Shown: positions 40,034-51,406, numbered from the stretch's first letter. The stretch: 64,000 bases of DNA from Streptococcus sp. X13SY08 (GCF_001182825.2 NZ_LFYO02000002.1:434001-498000); one strand, 5' to 3'. The notes: generated by a model not told the origin, from the letters alone. Program-made: numbers and translations.

Positions 40034-41451
40034 TCCCCTCCATAAAGTTTATTTGTGGCCACTTGGCATAGCGGAGTGGTTCATTTGATTGAGGTTGTCC
40101 AGGTGTTGATCGTCCATTTTTGATGTAGTCTGCTAAGGACTTGCTCAATTCTGCAACAATTTCTGGATGTTGGTCGATCACGTTATGCGTCTCACTGATG
40201 TCATCACGTAAATCATAAAGCTCATAGGCTTGATAATCATCAGAGATATCCAAACCTTGTGCCTTACGCAGGCGAACCTTCATGCCCCGACCGTAGCGAA
40301 CGAAGGTTAATTTCCAAAAACCACGACGAATAGAAAAGCCACCATTCCCTGCCATAATGGAAGGTTGGAAACCGAATCTTCTGCTTCCGTATCTGATAAA
40401 TCTACCTCCAGCAAATCGGCAATGGTTCGATAAATATCCGAATGCGACACCATGTGGTTGGACTGGCTGTTTGGTTCAATCACAGGTGGATAGGAAATAA
40501 TGTTTGGCTCTCGATGGCCGCCTTCCCAAATATCAGACTTGGAACCGCGATAAATGGCACTCGAATCGTGTCGTGTCCTAGAGCATCTAGAACTTCAATG
40601 TCTGATACTCCTGATACACCATTATCACTCGTAAAGATCAACAAGGTATCTTGGTCCAGTCCTTTTTCTTTAAGACTATCCATAATTTGTCTGACATAGG
40701 CATCCATCTGGAGCACGAAATCTCCGTAAACACCGATACCAGACTTTCCTTTGAACTCATCCGCAGGAAGCAAGGGACCATGCACCAAATGCATAGGGTA
40801 ATAGATAAAAAATGGCTGATCCTCTTGACTATAATCATCCATTAACTCCAAGACCTTGCGCTGCATATCAATAGGTATCTGCTTATTGCTGAATTCTGGC
40901 GCTGCAGGTCCTACCTGCCAAGTCCGTTGCTGATGACCACCTGTACGATCAATCTGGAAACGACCTGAAATGACTGTTGGCTCCTCCAAGACTCGATCAT
41001 TTTCGGTATAAACATATGGTGGCTGATCCAACGAAGCCGAAGTCCCAAAGAAGCAATCAAACCCCATTTGTAGCGGACCATAGGTAATTGGCTGACTGTA
41101 ATCAATATCTAATCCTTCAATAGCTGCCCAATTCTTCTTTTCTGAATGGTCAAAAAAGTGATCACGTCCTACTTGGTGAACTGGCTCTTCAAAATGATCA
41201 GGATTGAGCCCAAAACGAGTATAATCTTTCTCAGGTTTTAAGACCCAGTCTAAGTTCAAATGCCATTAAATCCCATAGCGTGATGGTGTACAAAGGGCCG
41301 ATGTAGCATAGGAATCTGTAAAAAACATCCCCTGTTTTGCCAAGCGTTGTTCTAGAGACTCTGTTTTGATTTTGGATTGAGGATTAAAGACAGACACATC
41401 TCCTATCCCCAAGTCGTCTGCAAAAATAAGTATAATATTTGGTTTTTTCAT
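40020..41451 (-). pseudogene. Sulfatase (CxPSR type), broken at three sites
   Basis: Start ATG 41451: KKPNIILIFADDLGIGDVSV carries the metal-binding Asp pair; SALCTPSRYG holds the Cys that would become formylglycine. There the gene jumps to WHLNLDWVLKPEKDYTRFG, with a stop between and some 40 residues missing. The middle (YYPMHLVHGPLLP, LLIFTSDNG) is clean to a frameshift near 40565 (to YRGSKSDIWEGGHREP). A third break near 40355 follows LPLWQG, before GFSIRRGFWKL. Ends at 40020. Together with the FGE and TauE genes it suggests desulfation of host glycans. Confidence 0.88.
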
Positions 41452-41461
41452 GAGTTGTCTC

Positions 41462-42235
41462 CTATAAGTTACTAGCAATATTGTAAATAGACACAATCAT
41501 CAACAGCACCATCAAAGTCATATAAAAACGCTCAATATTCTTTTCAGACAAACGTTGATTAAGCAGGGTTCCCAAGTAGCCTCCAATAATGGCCACCACC
41601 ATCAAGTAGGGTAACATCCCTAGATTATAGGCTAGGGATTCTTTTGTTAAAATAGCAGAGCTGAGATTGGAGAATTGAGAAAAAAAGATAGTCGCAATAG
41701 AATAGACTGCTGCATCTCGAATGGAAAAAGAAAAGAGATACATGAGAAGAGCTACATTGAGAGGGCCTCCTCCAATGCCTAAAAAAACTGAAATGGTCCC
41801 GAGGAATAATCCCAAGGCAAAGATGACGAATAAATTTTTTGTATGAAGAGTTGCAATTTTTTCTTTGTTAATTGTATATAGAACAATGGTCACTAAAGTG
41901 AGTAAGAGCAAACTGGCCTGAATCACTTTCACTTGGCTAACTGAAAATGAACGAGTAGCTAGTGAAAAAATTTCTCCGCCCAATAATCCACCAATGACGG
42001 AACCAATTGAAACGGACAGAAGCATTTTAAGATCGAAAGAAAAGCCTTTTTTGTACTGCTTGTAAATGGCCACTAAACACATGGTAAAAACCACTACCGA
42101 CGAGTAAAATCCGATAGCACTCGGTGTATCTTGTCCAATCATATCAAATAAAGGCTTAATAATGACACCACCACCAAGGCCGGTCACGGCTCCCACAGTC
42201 GTTGCCAACAAGACAATGAATAGATAAATCAGCAT
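41462..42235 (-). CDS. TauE/SafE family sulfite/sulfonate exporter-like permease
   Basis: 257 residues, about eight membrane segments, with the family repeats GAVTGLGGGVIIKPL in the first half and GTISVFLGIGGGPLN in the second. TauE/SafE proteins move sulfite, sulfoacetate or related anions. It lies 10 bp before the sulfatase start, on the same strand, so it is the first gene of the module and may export the released sulfur oxyanion (inference). Intact, in contrast to the next two genes. Confidence 0.85.
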   Translation of the reverse strand: MLIYLFIVLLATTVGAVTGLGGGVIIKPLFDMIGQDTPSAIGFYSSVVVFTMCLVAIYKQYKKGFSFDLKMLLSVSIGSVIGGLLGGEIFSLATRSFSVSQVKVIQASLLLLTLVTIVLYTINKEKIATLHTKNLFVIFALGLFLGTISVFLGIGGGPLNVALLMYLFSFSIRDAAVYSIATIFFSQFSNLSSAILTKESLAYNLGMLPYLMVVAIIGGYLGTLLNQRLSEKNIERFYMTLMVLLMIVSIYNIASNL

Positions 42236-42331
42236 AGTGAATATCCCTCCTTCTCTTCATTATAGCACTATATAAAGGTATGTGAAAGCGGATTTATGAT
42301 ATAACAAAGAAAAATTTCAAGGGAGAATAGT

Positions 42332-42411
42332 ATGCCATTTGTAAAAATTGATTTATTTGAAGGGCGCACAGAAGAACAAAAGATACAGAAGATGAAATGA
42401 AACGCAAATAG
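42332..42411 (+). pseudogene. 4-oxalocrotonate tautomerase remnant
   Basis: After GGGAG an ATG opens PFVKIDLFEGRTEEQKIQ, the start of a tautomerase family protein with catalytic Pro2 (about 60 residues in intact forms). It then stops (TGA 42398). In another frame DEMKRK and TAG (42409) fit the C-terminus. So the middle of about 35-40 residues is missing. Confidence 0.75.
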
Positions 42412-42416
42412 ATTAA

Positions 42417-42455
42417 GAAAAATCCTCCACTACATTTTGTAGGGAGGATTTCTTT
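42417..42455. terminator. Bidirectional terminator
   Basis: AAATCCTCC-(A)-CTACA / TGTAG-GGAGGATTT with A- and T-rich flanks, between the tautomerase remnant and the ABC exporter. Confidence 0.8.
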
Positions 42456-42474
42456 ATACTTCTTGTGAACTAAA

Positions 42475-44214
42475 TTAGCTCATATAGAGATCATGGTAGA
42501 AACCTTTATCGGCCAGTAAAGTTTCATGATTTCCTTGTTCGATAATTTGTCCATCTTTTAAGACCAGAATTTTATCGGCCTCTTGAATGGTGGACAAACA
42601 CAAACGGTGGGCAATCACAAAGCTCGTTCGTCCCTGCATGAGACGTTTCATAGCTTTTTGAATCAATAATTCCAAACGAGTGTCAACAGAGGAAATTGCC
42701 TCATCTAAAATCAAGATTTTGGGATCAGCCAAGAGCGCACGCGCAATCGTCAATAGCTGCTTTTGTCCTAACGAAACATTGCTAGACTCTTGGTTCATTT
42801 CCATATTGTAACCACCTGGAAGTGTGCGGATAAAATGGTCTACATTGGCAGCTTTGGCAGCATCGACGATTTCTTGGTCCGTTCCGTTGCATCTAGATTT
42901 CCAAAACGAAGATTTTCCTTGATCGTTCCTTCGTAGAGCCAAGCATCTTGCAAAACCATGCCAAATTGCTTGCGGTATTCTTGGCGAGAAAGATTACGAA
43001 TATCATGACCATCTACAGTAATAGACCCACTGGTCACGTCGTAAAAACGCATGAGAAGATTAATCAGTGTCGTCTTGCCAGCTCCAGTTGGACCAACAAC
43101 GGCAATCATCTGACCAGACAGGCTCAACATCCAAATTGAAGTCGCGAATGAGTGGCTTACCTTCGATATATTGGAAATCAACATGGTTAAAACTAACCTG
43201 ACCTGTCAAATCCTTATCCAGTGTTTCTGTCACATTAGCAGCTTCTTCTGTTTCATCCAACACTTGGAAGATGCGTTCCAAAGAGGACTTGGCGCTTTGT
43301 AAAATTCCCGCTAGCTGAGTCAAGGTCTGAATGGGTTGACCAATTTGGAAAACGTACTGAACAAAGACTTGGACATTCCCGATAGTCATTTTACCCGCCA
43401 TGACTTGCAGGGCTCCTAGAAAAGCTATCAAAAGATAGGTAAAATCAGAAATTCCGTGCAAGATTGGCATCATAATTCCCGACACAAAACTAGCTTTGAA
43501 ACCAACATCTTGAAGTTCATCCGTAATGTTGACAAATTCTTTGGCTGACATTTCCTCGCGACCATATAATTTTAAGACATTAAAACCAGTCAAATTCTCT
43601 TGGACAAATCCATTCATCTTCCCCAGAACATTGGCTTGACGTTTGAAATAGGGCTGAGATTTTTTAAGAATAGCCTGTGCACTAAAGTAGGTAATAGGCA
43701 TACTTAACAAGACAACCAAAGCAAGTTTAGCATTCAAAATCAAGACCATAGCAATGACCAAAACCAAGCTGAGAATGGCATTGATGATCTGTAAGAATGA
43801 TTGTTGCAAGGCGTTCGACACAGTCTCCACATCATTAGTAAATCGTCCTAGCATATCCCCGAACTGGTGCTTATCAAAATAAGAAATAGGGATATGATTG
43901 ATTTTTTGACTCATATCATTGCGCAAATCACGAATGGAATGTTGCACAGTGCGCGTCATAAAATAGTTAGAACCATAGGCACCGATTTCATAGAAAAGGG
44001 CACGCACAGCATAAATTAGCAAAACCCAGAAAATATAGCCTGTATTGATACCAGCTCCTTCTACACCTTTTGCCATATCCAAAAGATTGCTAGTCAATTC
44101 CGTAATGACCAAACCAAGTACAAAAGGTTCCAGAACATTCATGACACTTGACACGATCTTTAGGAAAATAGCTAAAAAGAGAGACAGTTTATAGTGCTTG
44201 AGATAAGTCCACAA
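42475..44214 (-). pseudogene. ABC multidrug exporter, second half-transporter, broken
   Basis: Six-helix exporter domain (residues 1 to about 300, SYFDKHQFGDMLGRFTNDVE as coupling region) and an ATPase domain with GPTGAGKTT. Two short insertions shift the frame. Near 43125 GAGCC-TGTC-TGGTCAG carries four extra bases before [14 protein letters not shown]. Near 42890 AACGG is tandemly repeated (five extra bases) before [15 protein letters not shown]. The signature region reads NVSLGQKQLLTIARA and Walker B is ILILDEAISS. Removing both insertions would restore about 580 residues. Confidence 0.88.
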
Positions 44215-44242
44215 GCGTAAAAAGACATTTTTTCTTTCACAA

Positions 44243-45923
44243 CTATTCTCCTTCTGTTAGACTCTGATTATTGAGCTGAGAATTGGCAATTTCACGATAA
44301 ATGTCATTGCTTTCCACCAACTCAGCATGAGTACCACGTCCGACAATTTCCCCTTGGTCTAAGACGACGATCTGGTCCGCATCCATAATCGTTCTAACAC
44401 GCTGCGCTACGATAAGGACCATCGCATTTCTGGTCACTTCTTTGAGACGACGACGTAAAACGGCATCCGTCTTGTAGTCCAGTGCAGAGAAAGAATCATC
44501 AAAAATATAGATATCAGGAGTCTTGACAACCGCACGTGCAATGGACAAGCGTTGTTTTTGACCACCCGATAAGTTGCTTGCACCCTCAGCCAGATGGGTT
44601 GCGTAACCCTCTTCTCGGCTAGCAATGAATTCTTTAGCCTGCGCTACTTCTGTCGCTTGGTCCAATTCTGGTATAGTCGCATCAGCCTTACCATACTGAA
44701 GGTTTTCTTGGATGGTTCCGGTAAATAGCAGAGCTTTTTGTGGAATAAAGCCAATCTTGCGGCGAAGAGCTTTTAGATTATAGTCTCTGACATCTACTCC
44801 GTCAACCAAAATCCGTCCTAAGGTTACATCAAAGAAACGCGGAATCAAATTAACCAAAGAGGATTTTCCTGAACCCGTTGAGCCAACAAAGGCAATCGTT
44901 TCCTCAGGTTTTGTTTTAAAGGAAATATTATGGAGAACAGGACTCTCTGTCTCGCCTGGATAGGCAAAGGTCACATTATCAAACTCCAGGTACCCCTTAC
45001 TGTCTGTCTCAGTAATACCATCTTCATTCGGATTGATAGAAATAGGCGTGTCCATGACTTCCTGAATCCGACTGCTAGAGACTGCCATGCGCGGGTACAT
45101 GGTAAAGAGATTAGCAAATATCAAGAATTAAAAAAGCGCGTGAAAGCTATATTCGATAAAGCAACCAAGTCACCAACTTGTAATTGAGATTTAGCCAATG
45201 GATCCAAGGCAAACCAAACAATAGAAAAGACCTTTTGAAATGTTTGTGTAGTCTTCATTTTTTTTCAGCAAAGCGCTCCTCTTGAAAATCCTCACGCGCA
45301 AAGGCACGTATAACCCGTAACCCCATAAGATTCTCGCGAACATATTGATTGATATGGTCTAATGTTTTCTGCTGTCTCTCTGACAGCGGACGAGTTTTGG
45401 CCGCTACATACAGCACAACAACAACCAAAAATGGCATAGAAACCGCCACGATCCAAGCAAGAGAGGGGCTAGTCATTAAAATCATGATCACAGAAAAAAT
45501 CATCATGAGCGGAGTCACAATTCCTAAACGCAATGACATTTCAGCAAATTGCATCAGAACATAGGCATCACTGGTCATACGGGTCACAAGCGATGATACC
45601 CCAATCTTTTCAAATTCATGATGCGAATAGCCCTGCAACTTATGATACATATCCCCACGCATTTCTTTAATCATGGTGGTAGTCAGCTTACTAGATGCAT
45701 AGGATAAGACAATCCGTCCTAAAATTCCCAAAAGAATAATAAGCAACATCATCAAGGCCCAGAAATTGAGCCGTTGGGGATTATTTTTTGTAATACCCTC
45801 ATCAATCATTTTTGCCAAAATTGTTGGCATACCTAGATTGACAACAACAAAGAAAAATCCACCAATCAAGTCTAGCAATAACCACTTAGGCTTGGTTTTC
45901 AGATAAGACCAAATCAGATTCAT
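44243..45923 (-). pseudogene. ABC multidrug exporter, first half-transporter, broken
   Basis: Start ATG 45923, exporter domain with QGYSHHEFEKIGVSSLVTRMTSD. After RFAEK the frame shifts (near 45253); QTFQKVFSIVWFAL can be read in another frame and then jumps to LQVGDLVAFIEYSFHALF, so part of two membrane helices is missing. A TAA interrupts before FLIFANLFTMYPRMAVSSSRI. The ATPase domain has VGSTGSGKSS, a canonical LSGGQKQRLSIARA and a degenerate Walker B, FDDSFSALD, with Asp in place of the catalytic Glu, as in the non-canonical subunit of heterodimeric exporters. Partner of the following gene. Confidence 0.88.
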
Positions 45924-46076
45924 AGTTCCTCCTTCGTACTAATTAGCACAGATAAGAAAGGGTTTGGGACAAAAATTGTTCCAAACCACTTTAGTGATAA
46001 AAATATGCTATCATGCACTTCAATGATGCTAGTATAGCATATTTTACATATTTTTATGAATAAATGACATTTGCTT

Positions 46077-47286
46077 CTAAAACTGTTTTAAAATTTTGAG
46101 CAAGCGTATGTGCAGCATTAAGCCACAAACAAAAATTCCCGTCGTCAATCCAATCCAGTAAGCTACCGGCCCTAATGGGGTTAACCAATCTAAAGCTAAA
46201 GCCAATGGCAGAGCAATAGACCAATAGGAGCTGACACCGATAATAAAGGGCATGGTTGTATCCTTGTAGCCCCGCAAAATTCCTTGAAGTGGTACCGCAT
46301 AAGTATCTGCTAGCTGGAAAAAGAAGGCAAAGACTAAGAAACGTGATGTCAAAGAAATAAAATCGGGATCACTACCATAGAGGGAGGCAACCTCACTCCG
46401 AATGATTCACGTGCATCCTTGTAGCGCTTAGCCCCCACTTCATAAGCGATGGTAATAGGCATGGTCGTTGAAATACTGAGAGGAAAGACATAGAGCAAGG
46501 TGGTAAAGTTCATGGCGGATTGATGGGCAGCAATAACCTGAGAGGAGAACTTGGACATCAAAAGTCCCACTACAGCAAAAATCGCTACTTCAGCAAAAAT
46601 CTGTAAACCAATTGGCAAACCTAAGCGCAAAGCTTCTGTCAATAACTCCAGACGAAAAGTCGTCGGCTGCCAAATTTGATAGGAACGGATTTTGGGATGA
46701 AGTAACATCACACCCACAACCACTAAGAGAAGCAACCAATAAGACAAAGACGTTCCTAGCCCTGCCCCTGCTCCCCCCATTCGAGGAAAACCGAATTTCC
46801 CATAAATCAAAACATAGTTGCATTGAAAAAGGAACGAAAAACACTGAATAACAACAAAGGCAGAATTCCTATCGTCATCAGTCGCAAATAGGCTTGACCA
46901 ACCTCTAGAACATGTGGCTCCAAACCAAAGATAGCTAAAGCAGGAATAGCACCGCAAAACACCAGTATAAAGAGAACTCCCACCAACATCAGAGCCAAAT
47001 AAACAAAATGATGTAATTCTGCTCGAATATTTTCCTTTTTATCTCTTCCCAAATGATGACCGACAATTGGAACTAGTGCCGACACAATTCCAGTCAATAA
47101 GTAAAAGAATGGGTTCCACAAGCTACTGCCCATGGAAACTCCAGCTAAGTCTGTTGTGTTGTATTGGCCCGTCATCATGGTATCAATGAAGGTTGCTGAA
47201 AAGTTAGCAAATTGATAAATCAATATCGGAAAAAATAGTTTGAAAAACAAACATATTTTCTCCTTGGTTGTTTGTGTTTGGTACAT
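46077..47286 (-). pseudogene. MATE family multidrug/Na+ antiporter, broken
   Basis: Start ATG 47286. The N-terminal half of a MATE pump (PILIYQFANFSATFIDTMMTGQYNTTDLAGVSMGSSLW; VPIVGHHLGRDK) is followed by a loss near 46820 after FRSFF, where NYVLIYGKFGFPRMGGAGAG resumes in another frame, and by a second near 46385 after KDARESFG, where EVASLYGSDPDFISLT resumes in a third. About 20 residues seem to be missing at each point. The C-terminus PLQGILRGYKDTTMPF is intact. Ends at 46077. Confidence 0.88.
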
Positions 47287-47398
47287 TTTCCTTCACTCTT
47301 TACTTCGTTTCTGTCATAAAAAAGAACTGTAACATCAGCCTCTTCACTCTTATCTTGGTAAAAAAGACCTGCAAAAGCAAGCCTTTTTTACCAGACTA

Positions 47399-48318
47399 TT
47401 AGATAGAGTCCCCATTCCAAATGGAATTTTTCACAATTACATAATCCACACGTGTCAAACTCTGCAAGTCACGACCACCAGCATACGAAATAGAGGATTG
47501 CAAGTCTTGCTCCATTTCGGTTAATGTATCTTGCAAATGACCTTTTGCTGGAAGGAGAATTTTCTTACCTTCGACGTTTTTGTGCTCTCCCTTTTGGTAC
47601 TCAGATGCAGAACCGAAATATTCTTTGAACTGCTCGCCATCTGCTTCAATGGTTTTTCCTGGACTTTCGATATGACCTGCAAAAAGCGAACCAATCATGA
47701 CCATACTAGCTCCAAAACGGATAGACTTGGCAATATCACCGTGTGTACGAATTCCTCCGTCTGCAATAATTGGCTTACGAGCTGCTTTGGCACACCAACG
47801 AAGGGCCGCTAATTGCCAACCACCTGTACCAAATCCAGTTTTCACCTTAGTGATACAGACTTTCCCAGGACCGATTCCAACTTTAGTCGCATCTGCGCCA
47901 GCATTTTCCAGCTCACGAACCGCCTCTGGTGTACCAACGTTTCCGGCAATGACAAATGTCTCTGGCAATTCAGCCTTGATATGTTGAATCATCCGAATGA
48001 CTGAATCTGCATGACCATGAGCGATATCAATGGTAATGTAGTCAGGGCAATCAATCCTTTTTCATGCATGCGTCTGATAAATGGAATACGACCTGCTTCA
48101 TCAAACCGGTGCATAATATAAAAATAACCACTGCTCGCTAACTGTTCCGCCACATCTTTATCAATAATAGTCTGCATGTTTGCGGGCACAACAGGTAATT
48201 TGAAAATGTGTTTTCCAAATTGAATACTGGTATCGGCCTCTGAACGGCTACTGATGATACATTTATTTGGAACCAATTGAATGTCTTCATAATCAAAAAC
48301 GGGTACTTCATTAAACAT
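47399..48318 (-). pseudogene. guaC: GMP reductase, internally deleted
   Basis: Converts GMP to IMP. Start ATG 48318 ([20 protein letters not shown]). The first third ends at [30 protein letters not shown] resumes in another frame near 48045, so about 23 residues are missing. The flexible catalytic loop [23 protein letters not shown] with its Cys, the phosphate site [20 protein letters not shown] and the end [13 protein letters not shown] are intact. A good promoter and a long 5' leader precede it. Confidence 0.9.
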
Positions 48319-48408
48319 TTGTCTTTTTCTCCTTTAGGGGTGCTGACCTACCTATGAAATACAGGATTTGCACTTCATCGCGTCACGAGCGACGTGTTTC
48401 CTTAATTC

Positions 48409-48437
48409 ATTTTACCCTATTGTTTGTTTTTTGTCAA
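48409..48437 (-). promoter_or_regulatory. guaC promoter
   Basis: On the minus strand TTGACA (48432-48437), 17-bp spacer, TAAAAT (48409-48414). The 90-base leader after it has a small hairpin CGTC-GCTCGT-GACG; no known purine riboswitch was recognised. Confidence 0.7.
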
Positions 48438-48591
48438 TATTTTAATAATAAATAGATATATAATTCGGTTTTTAATATATGTTTTTGTAAAAAAAAACAA
48501 ACATCTGTTTCTAATAAAAACATTTGCTTGTCTTTTTGGTTTCACCAATAGAACATTCGTTTAATATTTAGATTTTATCTTAAAAAAGATG
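48438..48591. other. AT-rich gap between ClC and guaC
   Basis: No gene seen. The stretch is very AT-rich with repeated ACAAACA/AAAACA tracts. It holds the upstream part of the guaC promoter. Confidence 0.4.
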
Positions 48592-50145
48592 CTATAATTC
48601 GGTTCCTTCTAAAATTTCTCTAACTTTTTGAATGTCAGATACGGGAACTGCCACGTAAATGCTGTCCCCCACATGTAAGTGGTTGTTTCCTTTGACAACT
48701 TGACTCTTACCATGATGCACTTGCGAGGTAATGAGACTATTGTGCGGCAATTCAAGTTCGCTTACTGTCTTATTGGCGATATGTTCAGACACTACTACTT
48801 CAATCAGCGTCACACGACTATCTGATTCAACCTTTTCAGGCAATAATTTCTCCAGCATCGCTTCATAAACAGGCGCACCCTTGAGCAAGTCCATGACTAC
48901 ATAGGAGGTCAAAGCAACTAGACCGATAACCATGAGCTGGGTGAGATCTCCAACCATCTCTGTCACCAAAATCATGGCAGTTAGCGGAGCTTTTGAAATT
49001 GCCGAGAAAAAGCCAGCCATCCCTAGAATGATGAATAGAATCATTTCATCTTGACCAATGAAACCTATATCGAATGCCAGTCGTCCAAGGAGCATACCTA
49101 AAATACTTCCCAAAGTCAAAATAGGCAAGAAAATGCCACCAGGAAGACCACTTCCATAAGAAATCATGCTCCATACAAAACGAATCATAAGATAGAGAAG
49201 CAAAGTCGTCATAACAGGCAGTTGGCTAGGCATTTCCAAAATCAAATGATGTCCGCCTCCCAGCAATTCAGGCCAGAAATATCCAATCGGTAAAATACAA
49301 AGAAAGGCGAATAAACTGTAATAGTGCGGTTTTAAATGAAATATTTTTCCGATAAAACCATAGAAAACCGACATATTTAGAATAACTTTTTCATAAGCAA
49401 AACCTGCCAAACCAAGGACAATTCCAAATAAAATATAGCCCCAATAGCGTTTTAAATCTAGCATCGGCAACCGATCTGGCATATCTAAAACAGGCGTTAA
49501 ACCAAAAATATTAAGAGAAATAAAATTGGCAGTAATGCTAGCAGCAAGAGCTGACACCCAAACCAAACGAGAAAATTGATGATAGACTTCTTCTACAATA
49601 AAGAGCAAACCTGCAATAGGAGCATTAAAAGCGGCTGCTAGACCAGCGGCTGCACCACTAGCAATCAAACTCCGTTTCTCCATTTCGCTGGTTTTTAGCC
49701 ATTTGGCAACCCCCTTACCTGCCACAGCACCGAGTTGGATACTAGGACCTTCACGGCCCAACATCAGACCAGAAGCAATGGACAAAACACTACCAATAAA
49801 TTTACGCCATAAAACAGACCACCAATTGAGGTGCATCAGCCCCTTTAGCTCTGCTTCAACCTGCGGAATCCCTGATCCTTTGACATCTTCGTCTCCCTTG
49901 ACCAAATAACCAACAACAATGGCAGTTAGTAAGTAAATCACTAAAATCAGTAATAGGTACTCAGAATTTTCATGAGCGGCATGGAAAAATATTTCCATCC
50001 ACCCAAAGAGAAATTCGATAGATAATCGAAAAAAGACAACCACAAATCCCGCAATTATCCCAACTAATATTCCCCGTAAGACAGACAGTAAAATGGATTG
50101 ATGAATAAATTTTACTTCTTTACGATGGTTTTCCAACTTTTTCAT
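48592..50145 (-). CDS. ClC family chloride channel or transporter with C-terminal TrkA_C domain
   Basis: About 517 residues. ClC motifs: GSGIPQVEAEL (selectivity GSGIP), GREGPSIQLGA (GREGP), and GLPGGIFLPILTLG, plus roughly ten membrane segments. The last 80 residues (LIEVVVSEHIANKTVSELELP ... IYVAVPVSDIQKVREIL) form a TrkA_C domain, which may bind a regulatory ligand. The start is uncertain: the ATG at 50145 has AAGGAG directly before it without spacing, and the TTG three codons on is better spaced; earlier codons lie in a hairpin. Intact. Confidence 0.9.
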   Translation of the reverse strand: MKKLENHRKEVKFIHQSILLSVLRGILVGIIAGFVVVFFRLSIEFLFGWMEIFFHAAHENSEYLLLILVIYLLTAIVVGYLVKGDEDVKGSGIPQVEAELKGLMHLNWWSVLWRKFIGSVLSIASGLMLGREGPSIQLGAVAGKGVAKWLKTSEMEKRSLIASGAAAGLAAAFNAPIAGLLFIVEEVYHQFSRLVWVSALAASITANFISLNIFGLTPVLDMPDRLPMLDLKRYWGYILFGIVLGLAGFAYEKVILNMSVFYGFIGKIFHLKPHYYSLFAFLCILPIGYFWPELLGGGHHLILEMPSQLPVMTTLLLYLMIRFVWSMISYGSGLPGGIFLPILTLGSILGMLLGRLAFDIGFIGQDEMILFIILGMAGFFSAISKAPLTAMILVTEMVGDLTQLMVIGLVALTSYVVMDLLKGAPVYEAMLEKLLPEKVESDSRVTLIEVVVSEHIANKTVSELELPHNSLITSQVHHGKSQVVKGNNHLHVGDSIYVAVPVSDIQKVREILEGTEL

Positions 50146-50161
50146 CTCCTTTTCGAAAATA

Positions 50162-50205
50162 GGAGTAAGACCAAGCTTTTTATAAAAAGCTGCTGGTCTC
50201 ACTCC
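50162..50205. repeat. Inverted repeat before the ClC gene
   Basis: GGAGTAAGACC and GGTCTCACTCC arms enclosing AGCTTTTT/AAAAAGCT. It lies between potD and the ClC gene and may be a terminator of the pot operon reading on the minus strand. Confidence 0.6.
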
Positions 50206-50338
50206 CGCAATACCTACTAGTCATTGTTACAGTTTGTTAAGAACAAGTAAATTGACAGTAAGCAATTTTATTTTAAATTGATTTTAAGTCCGTGACGAAT
50301 TTTCCTGAAAGATGCATCATATCATCGGGTAAGTGACT

Positions 50339-51406
50339 CTATTTTCGATACATTTTGAACTGCAAATAGAGGTCATTGTAGATTCCTAGATATTCAGCGC
50401 CAAGGTTATCATAGACTTCAAGATTTTCAATGGTTTCACGATCGGGATAAAAAGCTTTATCAGATGTAATCTCTTCAGGTAAAAGCTCCTTAGCCACCGT
50501 ATTTGGCGTGGCATATCCGATATATTCAGCATTTTGCGCAGCATTTTCCGGTTTTAACATGAAATTGATAAAGACATAAGCTTCTTCGGTATGTTTAGCA
50601 GTTCGTGGAATGACGATATTGTCAAACCAAAGGTTAGAACCTTCACTTGGGACTACATAAAATAAGTCCTCATTGCCATCCAGCATTTCGCTAGCCTCGC
50701 CTGAGAAAGAAACACCAACAGCAGCATCGCCTTGAATCATGTAATGCTTCAGTTCATCTCCAACAATTGCCTTGACATTTGGTGTCAGATTATTAAGTTT
50801 AGCTTCTACAACAGCCAACTCAACCTTACCCTTACTATTAAGGCTATAGCCAAAACTATTAAGTCCTAAGCCCATTATCTCACGAGCACCATCCACCAAG
50901 AGGATATCATTGCGAAACTCTTTCTTCCAGAGGTCATCCCAATGTTCTGGCGCGTCTTCTACCATTGTGGTATTGTAAACAATCCCAACAGTCCCCCAGA
51001 AGTATGGAATCGAATAATCATTTTTAGGATCGAAGGAAAGCCCTAAGAATTCCTGACCGATATTTTCCATGCCCACAATTTTAGATTTATCCAACTTGTT
51101 GAGCATATCTTCTTCCACCATCTTGGTAATCATATAATCAGATGGTACAGCTAAATCATAGGTTGTTCCGCCCTGCTTGATTTTGGTATACATGGCTTCA
51201 TTTGAATCAAAAGTCTCGTACTGGACCTTTATTCCCGTTTCCTCTGTAAATTTATCCAGAAGAGCAGGATCAATATAATCGCCCCAGTTGTAAATAACCA
51301 GCTTATCACTAGCAGCACCAGAATTCTGTTTCATAATAAAACTGATAGAAAATATCAAAGCAACGATAGCAATAACTCCACCAACAAAAGAATATAATCT
51401 ACACAT
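50339..51406 (-). CDS. potD: Spermidine/putrescine-binding lipoprotein-like protein
   Basis: 355 residues. N-terminal membrane or signal segment (FVGGVIAIVALIFSISFIM), then KLVIYNWGDYIDPALLDKFTEETGIKV, the start of PotD-type binding proteins, and PYFWGTVGIVYN, typical of the family. A lipobox Cys is not evident after the hydrophobic segment, so it may be an uncleaved anchor. ATG 51406 follows AGAGGAAAAAC and overlaps the end of potC by 8 bp. Last gene of potABCD. Intact. Confidence 0.92.
   Translation of the reverse strand: MCRLYSFVGGVIAIVALIFSISFIMKQNSGAASDKLVIYNWGDYIDPALLDKFTEETGIKVQYETFDSNEAMYTKIKQGGTTYDLAVPSDYMITKMVEEDMLNKLDKSKIVGMENIGQEFLGLSFDPKNDYSIPYFWGTVGIVYNTTMVEDAPEHWDDLWKKEFRNDILLVDGAREIMGLGLNSFGYSLNSKGKVELAVVEAKLNNLTPNVKAIVGDELKHYMIQGDAAVGVSFSGEASEMLDGNEDLFYVVPSEGSNLWFDNIVIPRTAKHTEEAYVFINFMLKPENAAQNAEYIGYATPNTVAKELLPEEITSDKAFYPDRETIENLEVYDNLGAEYLGIYNDLYLQFKMYRK

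Noticed and set aside
42475..48318. Split-gene or programmed-frameshift systems (ABC subunits, MATE, guaC)
   Set aside because: No slippery site with a following pseudoknot was seen at the breaks. The breaks are insertions or missing segments, and frames do not overlap at a conserved heptamer.
48319..48431. Purine or preQ1 riboswitch before guaC
   Set aside because: The leader has only one short hairpin and lacks the conserved loops of purine and preQ1 aptamers.
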